Position numbers and translations under genes: made by a program
Notes under the pieces: model-generated
Seen by the model: the letters and a program-made list of their open reading frames with translations, nothing else
Databases searched by the model: none
What the model was told of the DNA's origin: nothing
Assembly (NCBI RefSeq): GCF_933208505.1
Contig: NZ_CAKOEU010000004.1
Source: Convivina praedatoris
GTDB taxonomy: Bacteria > Bacillota > Bacilli > Lactobacillales > Lactobacillaceae
Length of the DNA: 64,000 bases
Direction: 5' to 3' (one strand)
Part shown: one piece after another, positions 17,897 through 27,074 of the stretch
Layout of the letters: each line of letters begins with the position of its first letter
How positions within the stretch are numbered: position 1 is the stretch's first letter

Positions 17897-18561
17897 ATTT
17901 GACGCAGCGTTTTATATTTTCATTGACTATTTCATTGGAAGTGGCCTTTACGCAGTCGATTTGGGCCAATCTCTTGCTAGTATTCTTAAGTATTCTTTCA
18001 CTATTATGGCGTCGGATTTCTGTAAAACGGCTACTGGGTTATTTACTGTTGGCGGCAATTCCCATGGCTGGTACCTTTTTGTCCTTTTATTTTTATGGCT
18101 CTGGCACTTCCAGCCAAAACTTTCATTTTGGTGGCGTTATGGCCAGTCGAATTTTAACTTTTGTCTATGTTGGTGCTTGGTTCAGTTACCGATTAGATGT
18201 TTACGAGTTAATGGCTTCTTTAGAGCAAAATTTACGACTTTCGACGACTTTTGTCTATGGTATTTTAGGGGCAGTAAGTTTTATTCCTCGTTTTAAACAG
18301 GCCTTACAAAGTATTCGAGCGGCCGGCTTGATGCGGGGGCAGTCTCTATCAATTTTTTCGCCAACCTTATATTTTAAAGCGATTATTCAAGCTTTAATTT
18401 GGTCAGAAAGTCTAGCAATGGCGATGACGGCCCGTGGTTTCCAAGAAGGGGGCCAACGTTCTCATTATCGTTTATATCCATACTGGCCTTTTGGCTGGCT
18501 TATTATTATTGTGGTTAGCCTGGCTTGGCCCGCTAGTATTATCTTATTTCATATCTACTAA
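17893..18561 (+). CDS. ykoC: ECF transporter transmembrane component (YkoC)
   Basis: This is the T component of the ECF transporter, 222 residues, with about five membrane spans and the coupling motifs of the CbiQ family (SIRAAGLMRGQS near residue 138 and MAMTARGFQEGG near residue 177, each with the Ala-Arg-Gly type core). It couples ATP hydrolysis by YkoD to movement of YkoE. It starts inside the last codon of ykoD and ends at a bidirectional terminator shared with the convergent citI gene. Confidence 0.92.
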   Translation: MNLTQRFIFSLTISLEVAFTQSIWANLLLVFLSILSLLWRRISVKRLLGYLLLAAIPMAGTFLSFYFYGSGTSSQNFHFGGVMASRILTFVYVGAWFSYRLDVYELMASLEQNLRLSTTFVYGILGAVSFIPRFKQALQSIRAAGLMRGQSLSIFSPTLYFKAIIQALIWSESLAMAMTARGFQEGGQRSHYRLYPYWPFGWLIIIVVSLAWPASIILFHIY

Positions 18562-18591
18562 AAAAGCCGTTCAATTAATTGAACGGCTTTT
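18562..18591. terminator. Bidirectional terminator between ykoC and citI
   Basis: A perfect 30-base palindrome has arms AAAAGCCGTTCAATT and AATTGAACGGCTTTT. A-tracts and T-tracts on both sides let it act on both converging transcripts; the citI stop codon touches its edge. Confidence 0.9.
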
Positions 18592-19534
18592 AAATATAAT
18601 CATTTTCATTTAAAATCCGGTAGGCGAGCGACTCGCTAAAAATTAAATCAGTGACGAGGCCAGCCCGTAAAACGCCTAAGGTTGCTTGGGACTTGGATTT
18701 ACTCCGAACTAAACAAATTCGTTTAGGAACTTGTAAAATGTGATCAAGTGATAGACCAAAAACCTTATCTTGGTTTGGATTAAGGATACGTCCTTGACTA
18801 TCAAATGGCCGACCATAAATCATACCGGCAATTTGTTTGCTAGCTAAATTCGGAAAGAGTTGGTCCATATGATCATGCCAAATTGGAATTGATTGTAAAG
18901 AGGCCAATGTGCCAATTCCAGTGATGAGTGTATCCATCTTAGCCGCCATGTTGAGCGTATTAGCTAAAGAAGGTTCCTGAGTCAGGTTTTGACGCAAGTC
19001 ATCATTGGCTAAATACAGTGGTGCTGGTAAGGTTAAGAACTCACCGGCGACTTTTTTGGCCGCTTTTTCGACAATTGGCATGGCTCCGGCCATAGAATTG
19101 TATTTCATATTATCACCAATAAATTGGGTGAACTTAATTTGATCCAATGGTGCAGTACTAATACTTTCGACTAGGCTAAGCATGGTATCACCCCAAGCTG
19201 CCCCAACAATATGATCATTATCCAGTAAATGTTTAACCAAGAGGTTAGCAGCATACTTAGATAGAGATTCCTCGGTAGCTGTTGAAGTGGTGCTATCTTG
19301 AATGATATAGCAATTAGTTTGCGGGAATTCCTCTTTAAAGACTTGTTCAAGTTGAGGATTACGGCTGGCTAGGGCGGTGATTTCAATCTTCACTACGCCA
19401 GTTTTGACCGCCTCATTGAGATATTTATTAATTAAATAGCGGCTGAGGTCATATTTTTCAGCAATTTGACCAAAAGATTTTTTATTTAAGTAGTAGTCCT
19501 CAGCGATTTGAGCTAGGACATTAGTGGTTACCAT
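18590..19534 (-). CDS. citI: SorC/DeoR-family regulator of citrate genes (CitI-like)
   Basis: This 314-residue regulator has an N-terminal helix-turn-helix (IAEDYYLNKKSFGQIAEKYD, then LSRYLINKYLNEA) and a C-terminal SorC-type effector domain (GAAWGDTMLSLVESI, ITGIGTLASL). It is divergent from citM. In Weissella paramesenteroides the gene in this position, CitI, is a citrate-responsive activator of the cit operon and of itself, and I infer the same role here. The minus-strand start at 19534 follows GGGATGGAG-like sequence. The intervening 256 bases are AT-rich and hold the probable operators. Confidence 0.87.
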   Translation of the reverse strand: MVTTNVLAQIAEDYYLNKKSFGQIAEKYDLSRYLINKYLNEAVKTGVVKIEITALASRNPQLEQVFKEEFPQTNCYIIQDSTTSTATEESLSKYAANLLVKHLLDNDHIVGAAWGDTMLSLVESISTAPLDQIKFTQFIGDNMKYNSMAGAMPIVEKAAKKVAGEFLTLPAPLYLANDDLRQNLTQEPSLANTLNMAAKMDTLITGIGTLASLQSIPIWHDHMDQLFPNLASKQIAGMIYGRPFDSQGRILNPNQDKVFGLSLDHILQVPKRICLVRSKSKSQATLGVLRAGLVTDLIFSESLAYRILNENDYI

Positions 19535-19599
19535 GTAAGAATCTCCATCCCGTTAAATTCATTTATAAAGTAGTATAAACTAACATTTTTTAACAAGCA

Positions 19600-19629
19600 A
19601 AAATAAAGTGATATAAGTCACTTTATTTT
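19600..19629. repeat. 12-bp inverted repeat in the citI-citM intergenic region
   Basis: AAAATAAAGTGA (19600-19611) and TCACTTTATTTT (19618-19629) are perfect inverted copies around a 6-base spacer, TATAAG. It lies 66 bases from the citI start and 162 bases from the citM start. Possible roles are a CitI operator or a factor-independent terminator-like hairpin; the spacing suits a protein-binding site. Confidence 0.6.
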
Positions 19630-19710
19630 TAATTGGGATTTTTAATTCAGCTAAATTCATTTTAATTTTTAAAAATAAGATTATTTAATCTAATTTTTCA
19701 AAAAGTTACC

Positions 19711-19739
19711 TTTACTTTTGGCTGCAATCCAACTAAAAT
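19711..19739 (+). promoter_or_regulatory. Candidate promoter of the citrate operon
   Basis: TTTACT (19711-19716), a 17-base spacer and TAAAAT (19734-19739) form a plausible sigma-A promoter 52 bases before the citM ATG. A loosely cre-like sequence (TGTGAAGCGGGTTACA, 19746-19761) follows at the expected transcript start, but it deviates from the consensus. Confidence 0.5.
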
Positions 19740-19790
19740 AATAATTGTGAAGCGGGTTACATTGATTAGAAAAAAGTAAGGAGAAAATGC

Positions 19791-20942
19791 ATGGTAGATA
19801 TGGACGAAGTCCTTAATATTCACGCAGCCCATCAAGGGGTTTTGGACATCAAATCCGAATTCGATATTAAGACAAATACTGATTTAGGGGAGGCTTATAC
19901 TCCTGGAGTAGCAGGTTTAGCAAAGTTAATCGCTGCTAATCCTGAAAAAAAGAAGCTATATACTATGAGTGGGAAGTTAATTCCAATCATTACTGATGGA
20001 TCGGCTGTCTTGGGGCTAGGAAACATTGGACCAGCGGCCGGATTGCCCATTGTTGAAGGAAAAGCGCTGATTTACAAGAACTTTGCCAACGTAGACGCGA
20101 TTCCAATGGCTTTGAATCAGGTGAGTGAAGATGAATTTGTAAATACCGTTAAAAATATGGCTCCTTCTTTTGCTGGAATCCATTTGGAGGATATTGCAGC
20201 TCCACGGGTGTTTAACATTGAAAAGCGTTTAAGCGAAGAATTGGATATTCCGGTTTATCACGATGATCAAACCGGAACCGCCATTGTTGTATTGGCTGCT
20301 TTAATTAATGCGGCTAAGGTGGTTGGTAAGCATCTCAGTGATATGAACATTTTAATTAATGGGATGGGGGCTGCCGGTGTTGCTACAGCTAAGATTTTGT
20401 TAGCTGCTGGTGCTAAAAAGTTAACCTTGGTTGATATCCACGGGGTCGTGCATATTGACGATATGCGTTATAACGAATTCCAACGTCAAATTGCCCAAGA
20501 AGTTGTTCAAACGCCAGGATCAACTCTAGATGAAGTAATTGCTGGACAAGATGTCTTCATCGGTTTGTCCGATGCCAATGTTTTGACTAGTGAGCAAGTG
20601 GCCCAAATGGCGGATCAGGCGATTGTTTTTGCCTTAGCCAATCCCGTACCGGAAATTTTGCCTGAAGAGGCACAAGCTGGTGGAGCGGCAGTTGTAGCAA
20701 CAGGTTCATCACAATGGCCTAATCAAGTTAACAATGTTTTGGTATTCCCTGGTTTGTTTAAGGGATTGTTAGCGACTGATTTGAAGCATGTTGACATGGA
20801 TTTAGAGGTTAACGTTGCTCAAGGTTTAGCCGACTTGGTTCAAAATCCTAAAGCTGATGATATCGTTCCTGGTGTCTTTAGCGAAGGAGTTGTGGCTGCG
20901 GTTAGCCAAAAGGTGGTTGAGTACGCTAAGGCTCAAGGTTAA
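19791..20942 (+). CDS. citM: Malic-enzyme-type oxaloacetate decarboxylase CitM
   Basis: This 383-residue protein belongs to the NAD-malic enzyme family. The N-terminal TDLGEAYTPGVAGLAKLI, the central HLEDIAAPRVFNIEKRL with metal ligands, the VYHDDQTGTAIVVLAAL motif and the nucleotide-binding INGMGAAGVATAKIL are clear. As first gene of citrate lyase operons in Weissella, Leuconostoc and Lactococcus, CitM decarboxylates oxaloacetate from citrate to pyruvate, so I prefer that to a malate role. AAGGAG (19778-19783) is well placed for ATG 19791. Confidence 0.92.
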   Translation: MVDMDEVLNIHAAHQGVLDIKSEFDIKTNTDLGEAYTPGVAGLAKLIAANPEKKKLYTMSGKLIPIITDGSAVLGLGNIGPAAGLPIVEGKALIYKNFANVDAIPMALNQVSEDEFVNTVKNMAPSFAGIHLEDIAAPRVFNIEKRLSEELDIPVYHDDQTGTAIVVLAALINAAKVVGKHLSDMNILINGMGAAGVATAKILLAAGAKKLTLVDIHGVVHIDDMRYNEFQRQIAQEVVQTPGSTLDEVIAGQDVFIGLSDANVLTSEQVAQMADQAIVFALANPVPEILPEEAQAGGAAVVATGSSQWPNQVNNVLVFPGLFKGLLATDLKHVDMDLEVNVAQGLADLVQNPKADDIVPGVFSEGVVAAVSQKVVEYAKAQG

Positions 20943-20948
20943 TCAGTT

Positions 20949-22013
20949 ATGACAGCAGTTATTCGGCCGATTTATTTGCAACAATCACGTTTAAAAAAGG
21001 TTTGGGAAAATTTTCTAACTGCTCGTGGGGTTGATAATTTTGTGCCCGAGGAGTTAGCTCAAATAGAGATTACTTTGGGGATGTATGACGAGTCGGAAAA
21101 CTTAGTCGGTACAGGTTCCATTGCCAACGAAGTAATCAAATACATCGCAGTATGTGATAAGGGGAGTGACCAAAAGGGAGCTCGTTTTAACACTTTGATT
21201 ACGGCCTTATTAAATCAAATGGCCCAATGGGGACGCTTTCATGCTTTTGTTTTCACCAAGCCAGAATATCGGGTTAGTTTCGAACACGTTGGGTTTAAAA
21301 GCCTAGCAGATAGTCCAACCGGTGTCATATTAGAACGAGGAACGCCCAATATTGATGATTACCTAGCTAATTTACCTCAGGCACCCCAACAGGCTCAAAA
21401 TATTGCTAGTATTGTGATGAATGCGAATCCCTTTACCAAGGGCCATCGTTACTTAGTAGAACAGGCCGCTCAAGCCAATGATTTTGTTTATGTCTTTGTG
21501 GTTAATCAGGATGCCTCACTCTTTACAACCCAAGAACGAATGGACTTAGTTATCGCTGGTTGTGCTGATTTATCAAATGTAGTGGTTGTTAATGGTGGCG
21601 ATTATATGGTTAGTTTCTTGAGCTTTCCATCGTATTTCATTAAGAATCCGGATCAAGTGATTGGCTATCAGACAACTTTGGATGCACGATTATTTAAAAA
21701 TAACATTGCGCCAGCTTTGCGGATTGATCGTCGCTATCTGGGCAGTGAGCCACAATCTCATACAACTAATATTTATAACGAAACGTTGCAAAAAGAATTG
21801 CCACCGGCAGTCGATGTGATTATCGTGCCCCGTTTGGCAGCAGATGGCAATCAAGCAACTGTCTCCGCCCGGGACGTTCGGCAGGCCATTGCTCAGGGCA
21901 ATCAAGCTGGTTGGGAAAACCTTGTACCAGCTACCACTGGGCAATTTATCACCGGACACTTAGCCCAATTACAGGCGCGAATTGAGAAAGGACAGCAGAT
22001 TAATGGAAATTAA
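20949..22013 (+). CDS. citC: [Citrate (pro-3S)-lyase] ligase CitC
   Basis: This is the acetate:citrate lyase ligase, 354 residues, which acetylates the prosthetic group of CitD and so activates the complex. The N-terminal half is GNAT-like (residues 1-120); the C-terminal nucleotidyltransferase half carries the adenylylation motif MNANPFTKGHRYLVEQA. It starts six bases after the citM stop, and the last 11 bases overlap citD. No strong ribosome-binding site is seen, so translation is probably coupled to citM. Confidence 0.94.
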   Translation: MTAVIRPIYLQQSRLKKVWENFLTARGVDNFVPEELAQIEITLGMYDESENLVGTGSIANEVIKYIAVCDKGSDQKGARFNTLITALLNQMAQWGRFHAFVFTKPEYRVSFEHVGFKSLADSPTGVILERGTPNIDDYLANLPQAPQQAQNIASIVMNANPFTKGHRYLVEQAAQANDFVYVFVVNQDASLFTTQERMDLVIAGCADLSNVVVVNGGDYMVSFLSFPSYFIKNPDQVIGYQTTLDARLFKNNIAPALRIDRRYLGSEPQSHTTNIYNETLQKELPPAVDVIIVPRLAADGNQATVSARDVRQAIAQGNQAGWENLVPATTGQFITGHLAQLQARIEKGQQINGN

Positions 22014-22296
22014 GAAAACCGCTATGGCGGGAACATTAGAATCCTCAGATATCCAAATTATGCTGAGCCAAGGTAGTAATGGCTTAGAATTTGATTTGGT
22101 TTCTGATGTCGCTAAACAGTTTGGAAAGGCTATTCAAGCCACCATTACTGATGTATTGAATACCTATGATATCCATGATGCCAAGGTTAAAGTTGTTGAC
22201 AAGGGGGCCTTGGATATGGTGGTTAAGGCTCGAGCAATTACGGTTGTACAACGGGCCTTGGACATGGCTGATGAGCCAGATTGGAAGGTGATTTAA
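22003..22296 (+). CDS. citD: Citrate lyase acyl carrier protein CitD
   Basis: This is the gamma subunit of citrate lyase, 97 residues. It carries the phosphoribosyl-dephospho-CoA group on Ser14 in AGTLESSD. The ATG at 22003, inside the end of citC and behind GAAAGGA, gives the family-length N-terminus MEIKKTAMAGTLESSD; a longer frame from 21982 is not supported. Its stop overlaps the citE start by one base. Confidence 0.94.
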   Translation: MEIKKTAMAGTLESSDIQIMLSQGSNGLEFDLVSDVAKQFGKAIQATITDVLNTYDIHDAKVKVVDKGALDMVVKARAITVVQRALDMADEPDWKVI

Positions 22297-23207
22297 TGGT
22301 TGCTGAAGAACGTTTACGTCGGACAATGATGTTTGTGCCCGGTAATAACCCGGCTATGGTCAAAGATGCTGGAATTTTCGGTGCTGATTCAATCATGTTT
22401 GATTTGGAAGATGCTGTGTCAATTACCGAAAAAGACGCTGCCCGCTATCTAGTTTATGAAGCTTTAAAAACTGTTGATTATGGTAATGCTGAATTGGTCG
22501 TTCGAATCAACGGTTTGGACACACCTTTTTATGAAAATGATATTAAGGCCATGGTTAAGGCTAATATTGATGTCATTCGTTTGCCTAAAGTTGAATCCGC
22601 TGAAATGATTAAAGAGTTGGAGCAGTTAGTTGAATCTGCCGAAAAGGAATTCGGTCGTGAAGTTGGTTCAACTCACTTGATGGCAGCGATTGAATCAGCT
22701 CAGGGTGTTGTAAACGCCAATGAAATTGCGGCTGCTTCAGATCGGATGATTGGTATCGCTCTTTCAGCTGAAGATTACACCACTGACATGAAGACTCATC
22801 GTTACCCTGATGGTCAAGAATTGCTATATGCCCGTAATGTAATTTTACATGCTGCCCGAGCAGCTGGCATTGCCGCCTTTGATACGGTCTTTACTAATTT
22901 GGATGATACTGAAGGTTTCTATCGTGAAACACGCTTGATTCACCAACTTGGTTTTGATGGTAAGTCTTTGATTAATCCTCGCCAAATCGCGATGGTTAAC
23001 GAAGTTTATCAACCAACTGCTAAGGAAATTTTGAATGCTCAAAACGTGATTGCTGCCATTGAGGAAGCCCGTCGTAAGGGTTCTGGTGTTATCGCTATGA
23101 ATGGTCAGATGGTTGATCGACCAGTCGTTTTGCGGGCAGAACGTGTAATGCGGTTAGCTAAGGCTAACAATTTAGTGGATTCGGAGGGAAACTACATTGA
23201 AAAATAA
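22296..23207 (+). CDS. citE: Citrate lyase beta subunit CitE
   Basis: This is the citryl-ACP lyase subunit, 303 residues, of the HpcH/HpaI fold. The N-terminal RLRRTMMFVPGNNPAMVKDA, the FDLEDAVS metal-site motif and ALSAEDYTTDMKTHRY are typical. It splits citryl-ACP into oxaloacetate and acetyl-ACP. The start ATG at 22296 overlaps the citD stop (TAATG) and is preceded by GGAAGGTGA. Confidence 0.95.
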   Translation: MVAEERLRRTMMFVPGNNPAMVKDAGIFGADSIMFDLEDAVSITEKDAARYLVYEALKTVDYGNAELVVRINGLDTPFYENDIKAMVKANIDVIRLPKVESAEMIKELEQLVESAEKEFGREVGSTHLMAAIESAQGVVNANEIAAASDRMIGIALSAEDYTTDMKTHRYPDGQELLYARNVILHAARAAGIAAFDTVFTNLDDTEGFYRETRLIHQLGFDGKSLINPRQIAMVNEVYQPTAKEILNAQNVIAAIEEARRKGSGVIAMNGQMVDRPVVLRAERVMRLAKANNLVDSEGNYIEK

Positions 23208-24735
23208 AGTGAATCGCGAAATACCAGATGAAATTTTAGCCAGCACTGGTTACAAGCCCTTTGAAAGCGTTGAATATGGTCACCAAGTTAACCAACGCGT
23301 GGCACCGAAAGTTCAAGCAACCACTGGTCCAAATAAGGTTGTTGAATCAATTGATAAAATTGTGGAAGAAACTGTCCGCGATGGCATGACGATTTCATTC
23401 CACCATCATTTCCGTGAGGGAGACTTTGTTTTCAACATGGTAATGCGTAGTATTATTGACCATGGCCTAAAGGACCTAACACTTGCGCCTTCTTCTTTGA
23501 CCAATGTTATGAATGATATTGTGGTTGAAGCTATTGAAAAAGGGGTTGTTACCAACATTACTTCTTCAGGAATGCGTGGTAGTTTAGGAGATGTTGTCTC
23601 TCACGGTGCCTTGAAGAATCCCGTAATTTTCCGTTCGCATGGTGGTCGTGCCCGAGCCATTGAAAATGGTGATATCAAGATTGACGTGGCTTTCTTGGGT
23701 GTACCAAACGCCGATGAAATGGGAAATGCTAACGGAATGAATGGTGAGACTGCCTTTGGTTCTTTGGGTTATGCTTTGATGGATGCCCAATATGCCAATA
23801 CTTTGGTCTTGATTACTGATGATTTGAAGCCTTATCCAAATACTCCAGCCTCAATTAAGCAAACGCAAGTTGATTATGTTGTTAAGGTCGACAAGGTTGG
23901 TGATCCGGATAAAATCGGTTCAGGTGCCACTCGTTTTACTAAGGATCCTAAAGAACTTCAAATCGCTAAGATGGTAAATGATGTCATCATCCATTCACCG
24001 TACTTTAAGGAAGGCTTCTCATTCCAGACTGGTTCAGGTGGAGCAGCTTTGGCGGTTACGCGTTTCTTGCGTCAAGCCATGTTGGATAATCACATTACAG
24101 CTTCCTTTGCTTTGGGTGGTATTACCAAGCCAACCATTGATTTGTTGGAAGAAGGTCTTGTTAAAAAGATTATGGATGTCCAAGACTTTGATAAGGGCGC
24201 TGCTTTTTCAATGAAGTCTAACCCTAATCAACAAGAAATCGATGCTTCTTGGTATGCTGATCCAGCTAACAAGGGGGCAATGGTTGATAAGTTGGACGTT
24301 GCTATTTTGTCAGCTTTGGAAATTGATACCAAGTTCAATGTTAATGTTATGTCAGGGTCAGATGGTGTTATTCGTGGTGCCATTGGTGGCCATCAAGATG
24401 CTGCTACCGCTAAGTTGACAATTATTTCAGCTCCATTGGTTCGTGGTCGAATTGCGACTATCGTGCCAGATGTGACCACTGTAATTACACCAGGTGATTC
24501 AATTGATGTAGTCGTGACTGAAATTGGATTAGCCATTAATCCTAAGCGTACTGACTTGATCGAAGCTCTCTCGAAGGTACCTGGTTTGCCAATCTATACG
24601 ATTGAAGAACTGCAAGAACGGGCCCAAAAGATTGTGGGAACCCCAGAACCATTGCAGTTTACTGATCGAGTAGTTGCTTTGGCAGAATATCGTGATGGTA
24701 CTTTGATTGATGTCATTAAGCAAGTCAAAGATTAA
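23197..24735 (+). CDS. citF: Citrate lyase alpha subunit CitF
   Basis: This is the acetyl-ACP:citrate ACP-transferase subunit, 512 residues. Segments DGMTISFHHHFREGDFVFNM, GSLGDVVSHGALKNPVIFRS and the C-terminal PIYTIEELQERAQKIVGTPE match CitF. The likely start is TTG at 23197, nine bases after GGAGGG and inside the end of citE; no ATG fits the family N-terminus. With CitD and CitE it forms the complete citrate lyase. Confidence 0.94.
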   Translation: MKNKVNREIPDEILASTGYKPFESVEYGHQVNQRVAPKVQATTGPNKVVESIDKIVEETVRDGMTISFHHHFREGDFVFNMVMRSIIDHGLKDLTLAPSSLTNVMNDIVVEAIEKGVVTNITSSGMRGSLGDVVSHGALKNPVIFRSHGGRARAIENGDIKIDVAFLGVPNADEMGNANGMNGETAFGSLGYALMDAQYANTLVLITDDLKPYPNTPASIKQTQVDYVVKVDKVGDPDKIGSGATRFTKDPKELQIAKMVNDVIIHSPYFKEGFSFQTGSGGAALAVTRFLRQAMLDNHITASFALGGITKPTIDLLEEGLVKKIMDVQDFDKGAAFSMKSNPNQQEIDASWYADPANKGAMVDKLDVAILSALEIDTKFNVNVMSGSDGVIRGAIGGHQDAATAKLTIISAPLVRGRIATIVPDVTTVITPGDSIDVVVTEIGLAINPKRTDLIEALSKVPGLPIYTIEELQERAQKIVGTPEPLQFTDRVVALAEYRDGTLIDVIKQVKD

Positions 24736-24797
24736 TTGTTATTGATGCAACAGTCGGGCCATTTAGTGGCCTGGGTACATAATTTTATAGGATGTTT

Positions 24798-26198
24798 ATG
24801 AATATTTTTTCTAAGGGCAAATCCACTGATTTAAGTGCTGTTTTATTACAGCGTGAAAAGCGGAGTCATTATCAAAATCAATTAGAACAGCGCTATCCTA
24901 ATAAGATTGTCATCAGCTTTAAGTTAAATATTCCGGGTCCGATTAAAAATAACGATTATTTGGCACGTATTTTTCAAACCGGATGGCGAGTTTTACTGAG
25001 TCAGTTGACTGGCCAAGTGATTGAACATAGTCGGATGGAAGCCAACTTAAATACTGGGCCGGAAGCCTTTTTGGTGGTTACAGGTAACTTATCTGCGCTA
25101 AAACAATTGACCATTAAATTTGAAGATAATTTTCCACTGGGGCGTTTGTTTGATGTGGATTTGATGGCTGGTCAGGATGAAAAATATCAACTATCACGTC
25201 AAGATTTGGGCTTTGCGCCTCGGACCTGTTTGATTTGTAATCAAGATGCTAAAAGTTGTATTAAAATCCAGCGCCATTCCTTGATGGAGGCTTACCAGGT
25301 CATCAACAGTCTTTATGCTAATTACTACCAAGAGAACTTTTATTTATTTAACTGGGGAGAGGATACAGTTATCAATGCGGCTTTGACGGCTCTACTGGAT
25401 GAGGTGACCGTGACCCCTAAACCAGGTTTGGTTGATCCCGCTAGTAATGGTTCTCATCAGGATATGACGGCTTTTACCTTTATTGAAAGTAGTTTGGCCT
25501 TAAGGCCGTACTTTGTCCAAGCTTTTGAGCTGGGACATAATTTTCAAGGAACGGATTTAACAAGTTTATTTGAACAAGTCCGCCAAGCTGGTATACAGGC
25601 GGAACAGGCGATGTATTTAGCAACGCAGGGCGTTAACACCCATAAGGGTTTAATTTTTTCCTTAGGTATTATGATTGCGGCTTTAGCCCAGATTACTCGG
25701 ACTGGACCAAGTCATGCTGGTAAATTACGTCAGACCATTCAGGCGATGACCGCTAATTTGGTAGCAACTGATTTGCAGCAGGGCTTAGCAGAGCAAAAAG
25801 CTTTGACCGCTGGTCAGCAGCAATATCAGCGTTATCAATTGACTGGTATTCGGGGAGAGGCAGCCCAGGCCTTTCCGATGGTTTTTGAATTGGCGCTACC
25901 ATTTTTAGGTCAGGCAACCGGTGCTGATAATCAACGTTATTTAGATACTTTAATGCTAATTGCTGGTCAATTAGCTGATTCAACGCTAATAAAAAGGGCT
26001 GGAAGCCCAGCAATTTTAGCAGAAATGCGGGCATGGTCGGCTGAATATTTTGCTTTAGGAGGCAGTCAGCGTGAAGCTGGCCGTACTTTCTTGGCTAACC
26101 TAGATCAAGACTTTATTAAACGTAATTTAAGCCTAGGCGGGGCTGCCGATACTTTGGTCTTAACCATCTTTTTGGCTCGTTTACAAGGAGTAGTATGA
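24798..26198 (+). CDS. citXG: CitX-CitG fusion for citrate lyase prosthetic group synthesis and transfer
   Basis: This 466-residue protein joins two enzymes. Residues 1 to about 175 are CitX (transfer of the prosthetic group to apo-CitD), with the nucleotidyltransferase-like motif GRLFDVDLM near 115-123. Residues about 185-466 are CitG (triphosphoribosyl-dephospho-CoA synthase), with VTVTPKPGLVDPASNGSHQD and THKGLIFSLG. In some bacteria the two are separate genes. ATG 24798 has the better distance to the weak ATAGG site than ATG 24792. It overlaps the next gene at ATGA. Confidence 0.92.
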   Translation: MNIFSKGKSTDLSAVLLQREKRSHYQNQLEQRYPNKIVISFKLNIPGPIKNNDYLARIFQTGWRVLLSQLTGQVIEHSRMEANLNTGPEAFLVVTGNLSALKQLTIKFEDNFPLGRLFDVDLMAGQDEKYQLSRQDLGFAPRTCLICNQDAKSCIKIQRHSLMEAYQVINSLYANYYQENFYLFNWGEDTVINAALTALLDEVTVTPKPGLVDPASNGSHQDMTAFTFIESSLALRPYFVQAFELGHNFQGTDLTSLFEQVRQAGIQAEQAMYLATQGVNTHKGLIFSLGIMIAALAQITRTGPSHAGKLRQTIQAMTANLVATDLQQGLAEQKALTAGQQQYQRYQLTGIRGEAAQAFPMVFELALPFLGQATGADNQRYLDTLMLIAGQLADSTLIKRAGSPAILAEMRAWSAEYFALGGSQREAGRTFLANLDQDFIKRNLSLGGAADTLVLTIFLARLQGVV

Positions 26199-26995
26199 TG
26201 CGTTTTAAAACAAACGATGGCGTATCCTTGTCCTATCAAGATACCGGTGGGACGGGAACAGTTTTAATTTTTGGGGCTGGTTTTTCTGGTACACAGTTGG
26301 AATGGCAGGAGCAAGTTGAATTTTTTAGTCAACAGGGTTATCGAGTGGTGACAATGGATTGGCGTAGCCATGGTCAGTCGACACGAACCAGCAAAAATTT
26401 ACGCATTAGTCGCTTAGCCGCTGATTTAGAAGAATTAATAACCTACTTACAACTGGATCAGGTGGTCTTGATTGGACATTCGATGGGTGCTAGTGTTATC
26501 TGGGCCTATCTGTCCTTGTTTGGGCAAGCTAAAATCAAAGCAGTCGTGGCAGTTGACGAATCACCGCAGTTATTAAATGCACCAGATTGGCCAAATGGTT
26601 TGTTTGATATTAGTTGGGAGAATTTACCACTGTTGGCGCCAACTATTATGCATCATAAAATGACCGTCTTGCCAGTGGGTGCCGATTTAAAGAAACAATT
26701 GATTGAGCAAAAAAAATTGCATCCCTTCAATGAGGACTTGGTTTATCCGTTGCTAGTGAATCATTTGTGTCAGGACTGGCGTGGAACCTTGTATGATGTG
26801 ACGCTGCCTCAGTTATTTATGGTAGGGGGGCAATCACCACTGTGGCGGACTGGCTATCAAGAGGCGATTAAGCCCTTGTTAAACAGCGATTCGAGGATGG
26901 TGTTAGTGCCAACTAGTGGGCATTTAATTCATTTAGAGTGTCCAGCTGTTTTTGATGAAGAAGTGGTTAGATTTTTACAGTTAATAAAGTTATAA
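26198..26995 (+). CDS. Alpha/beta hydrolase within the citrate operon
   Basis: This 265-residue alpha/beta hydrolase has the nucleophile elbow IGHSMGASV (Ser near 95), an Asp-containing strand LFMVGGQSP region and the late His in SGHLIHLE. AAGGAG at 26185-26190 suits the second ATG (26198) slightly better than ATG 26195. It is translationally coupled to citXG and lies between it and the citrate carrier, where related cit clusters carry the short citR gene. No role for a hydrolase in citrate lyase metabolism is established, so its function here is open. Confidence 0.85.
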   Translation: MRFKTNDGVSLSYQDTGGTGTVLIFGAGFSGTQLEWQEQVEFFSQQGYRVVTMDWRSHGQSTRTSKNLRISRLAADLEELITYLQLDQVVLIGHSMGASVIWAYLSLFGQAKIKAVVAVDESPQLLNAPDWPNGLFDISWENLPLLAPTIMHHKMTVLPVGADLKKQLIEQKKLHPFNEDLVYPLLVNHLCQDWRGTLYDVTLPQLFMVGGQSPLWRTGYQEAIKPLLNSDSRMVLVPTSGHLIHLECPAVFDEEVVRFLQLIKL

Positions 26996-27074
26996 TAGTT
27001 GTTCTTTTTTGCACATTTATGTGATAAAATGAGCGACGTGTATAACTTATATGCTGTGTCATTAGGAGGAAAAT

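Noticed and set aside
19746..19761. CcpA (cre) site before citM
   Set aside because: TGTGAAGCGGGTTACA has partial symmetry but two extra bases and mismatches to the cre consensus; too weak to call.
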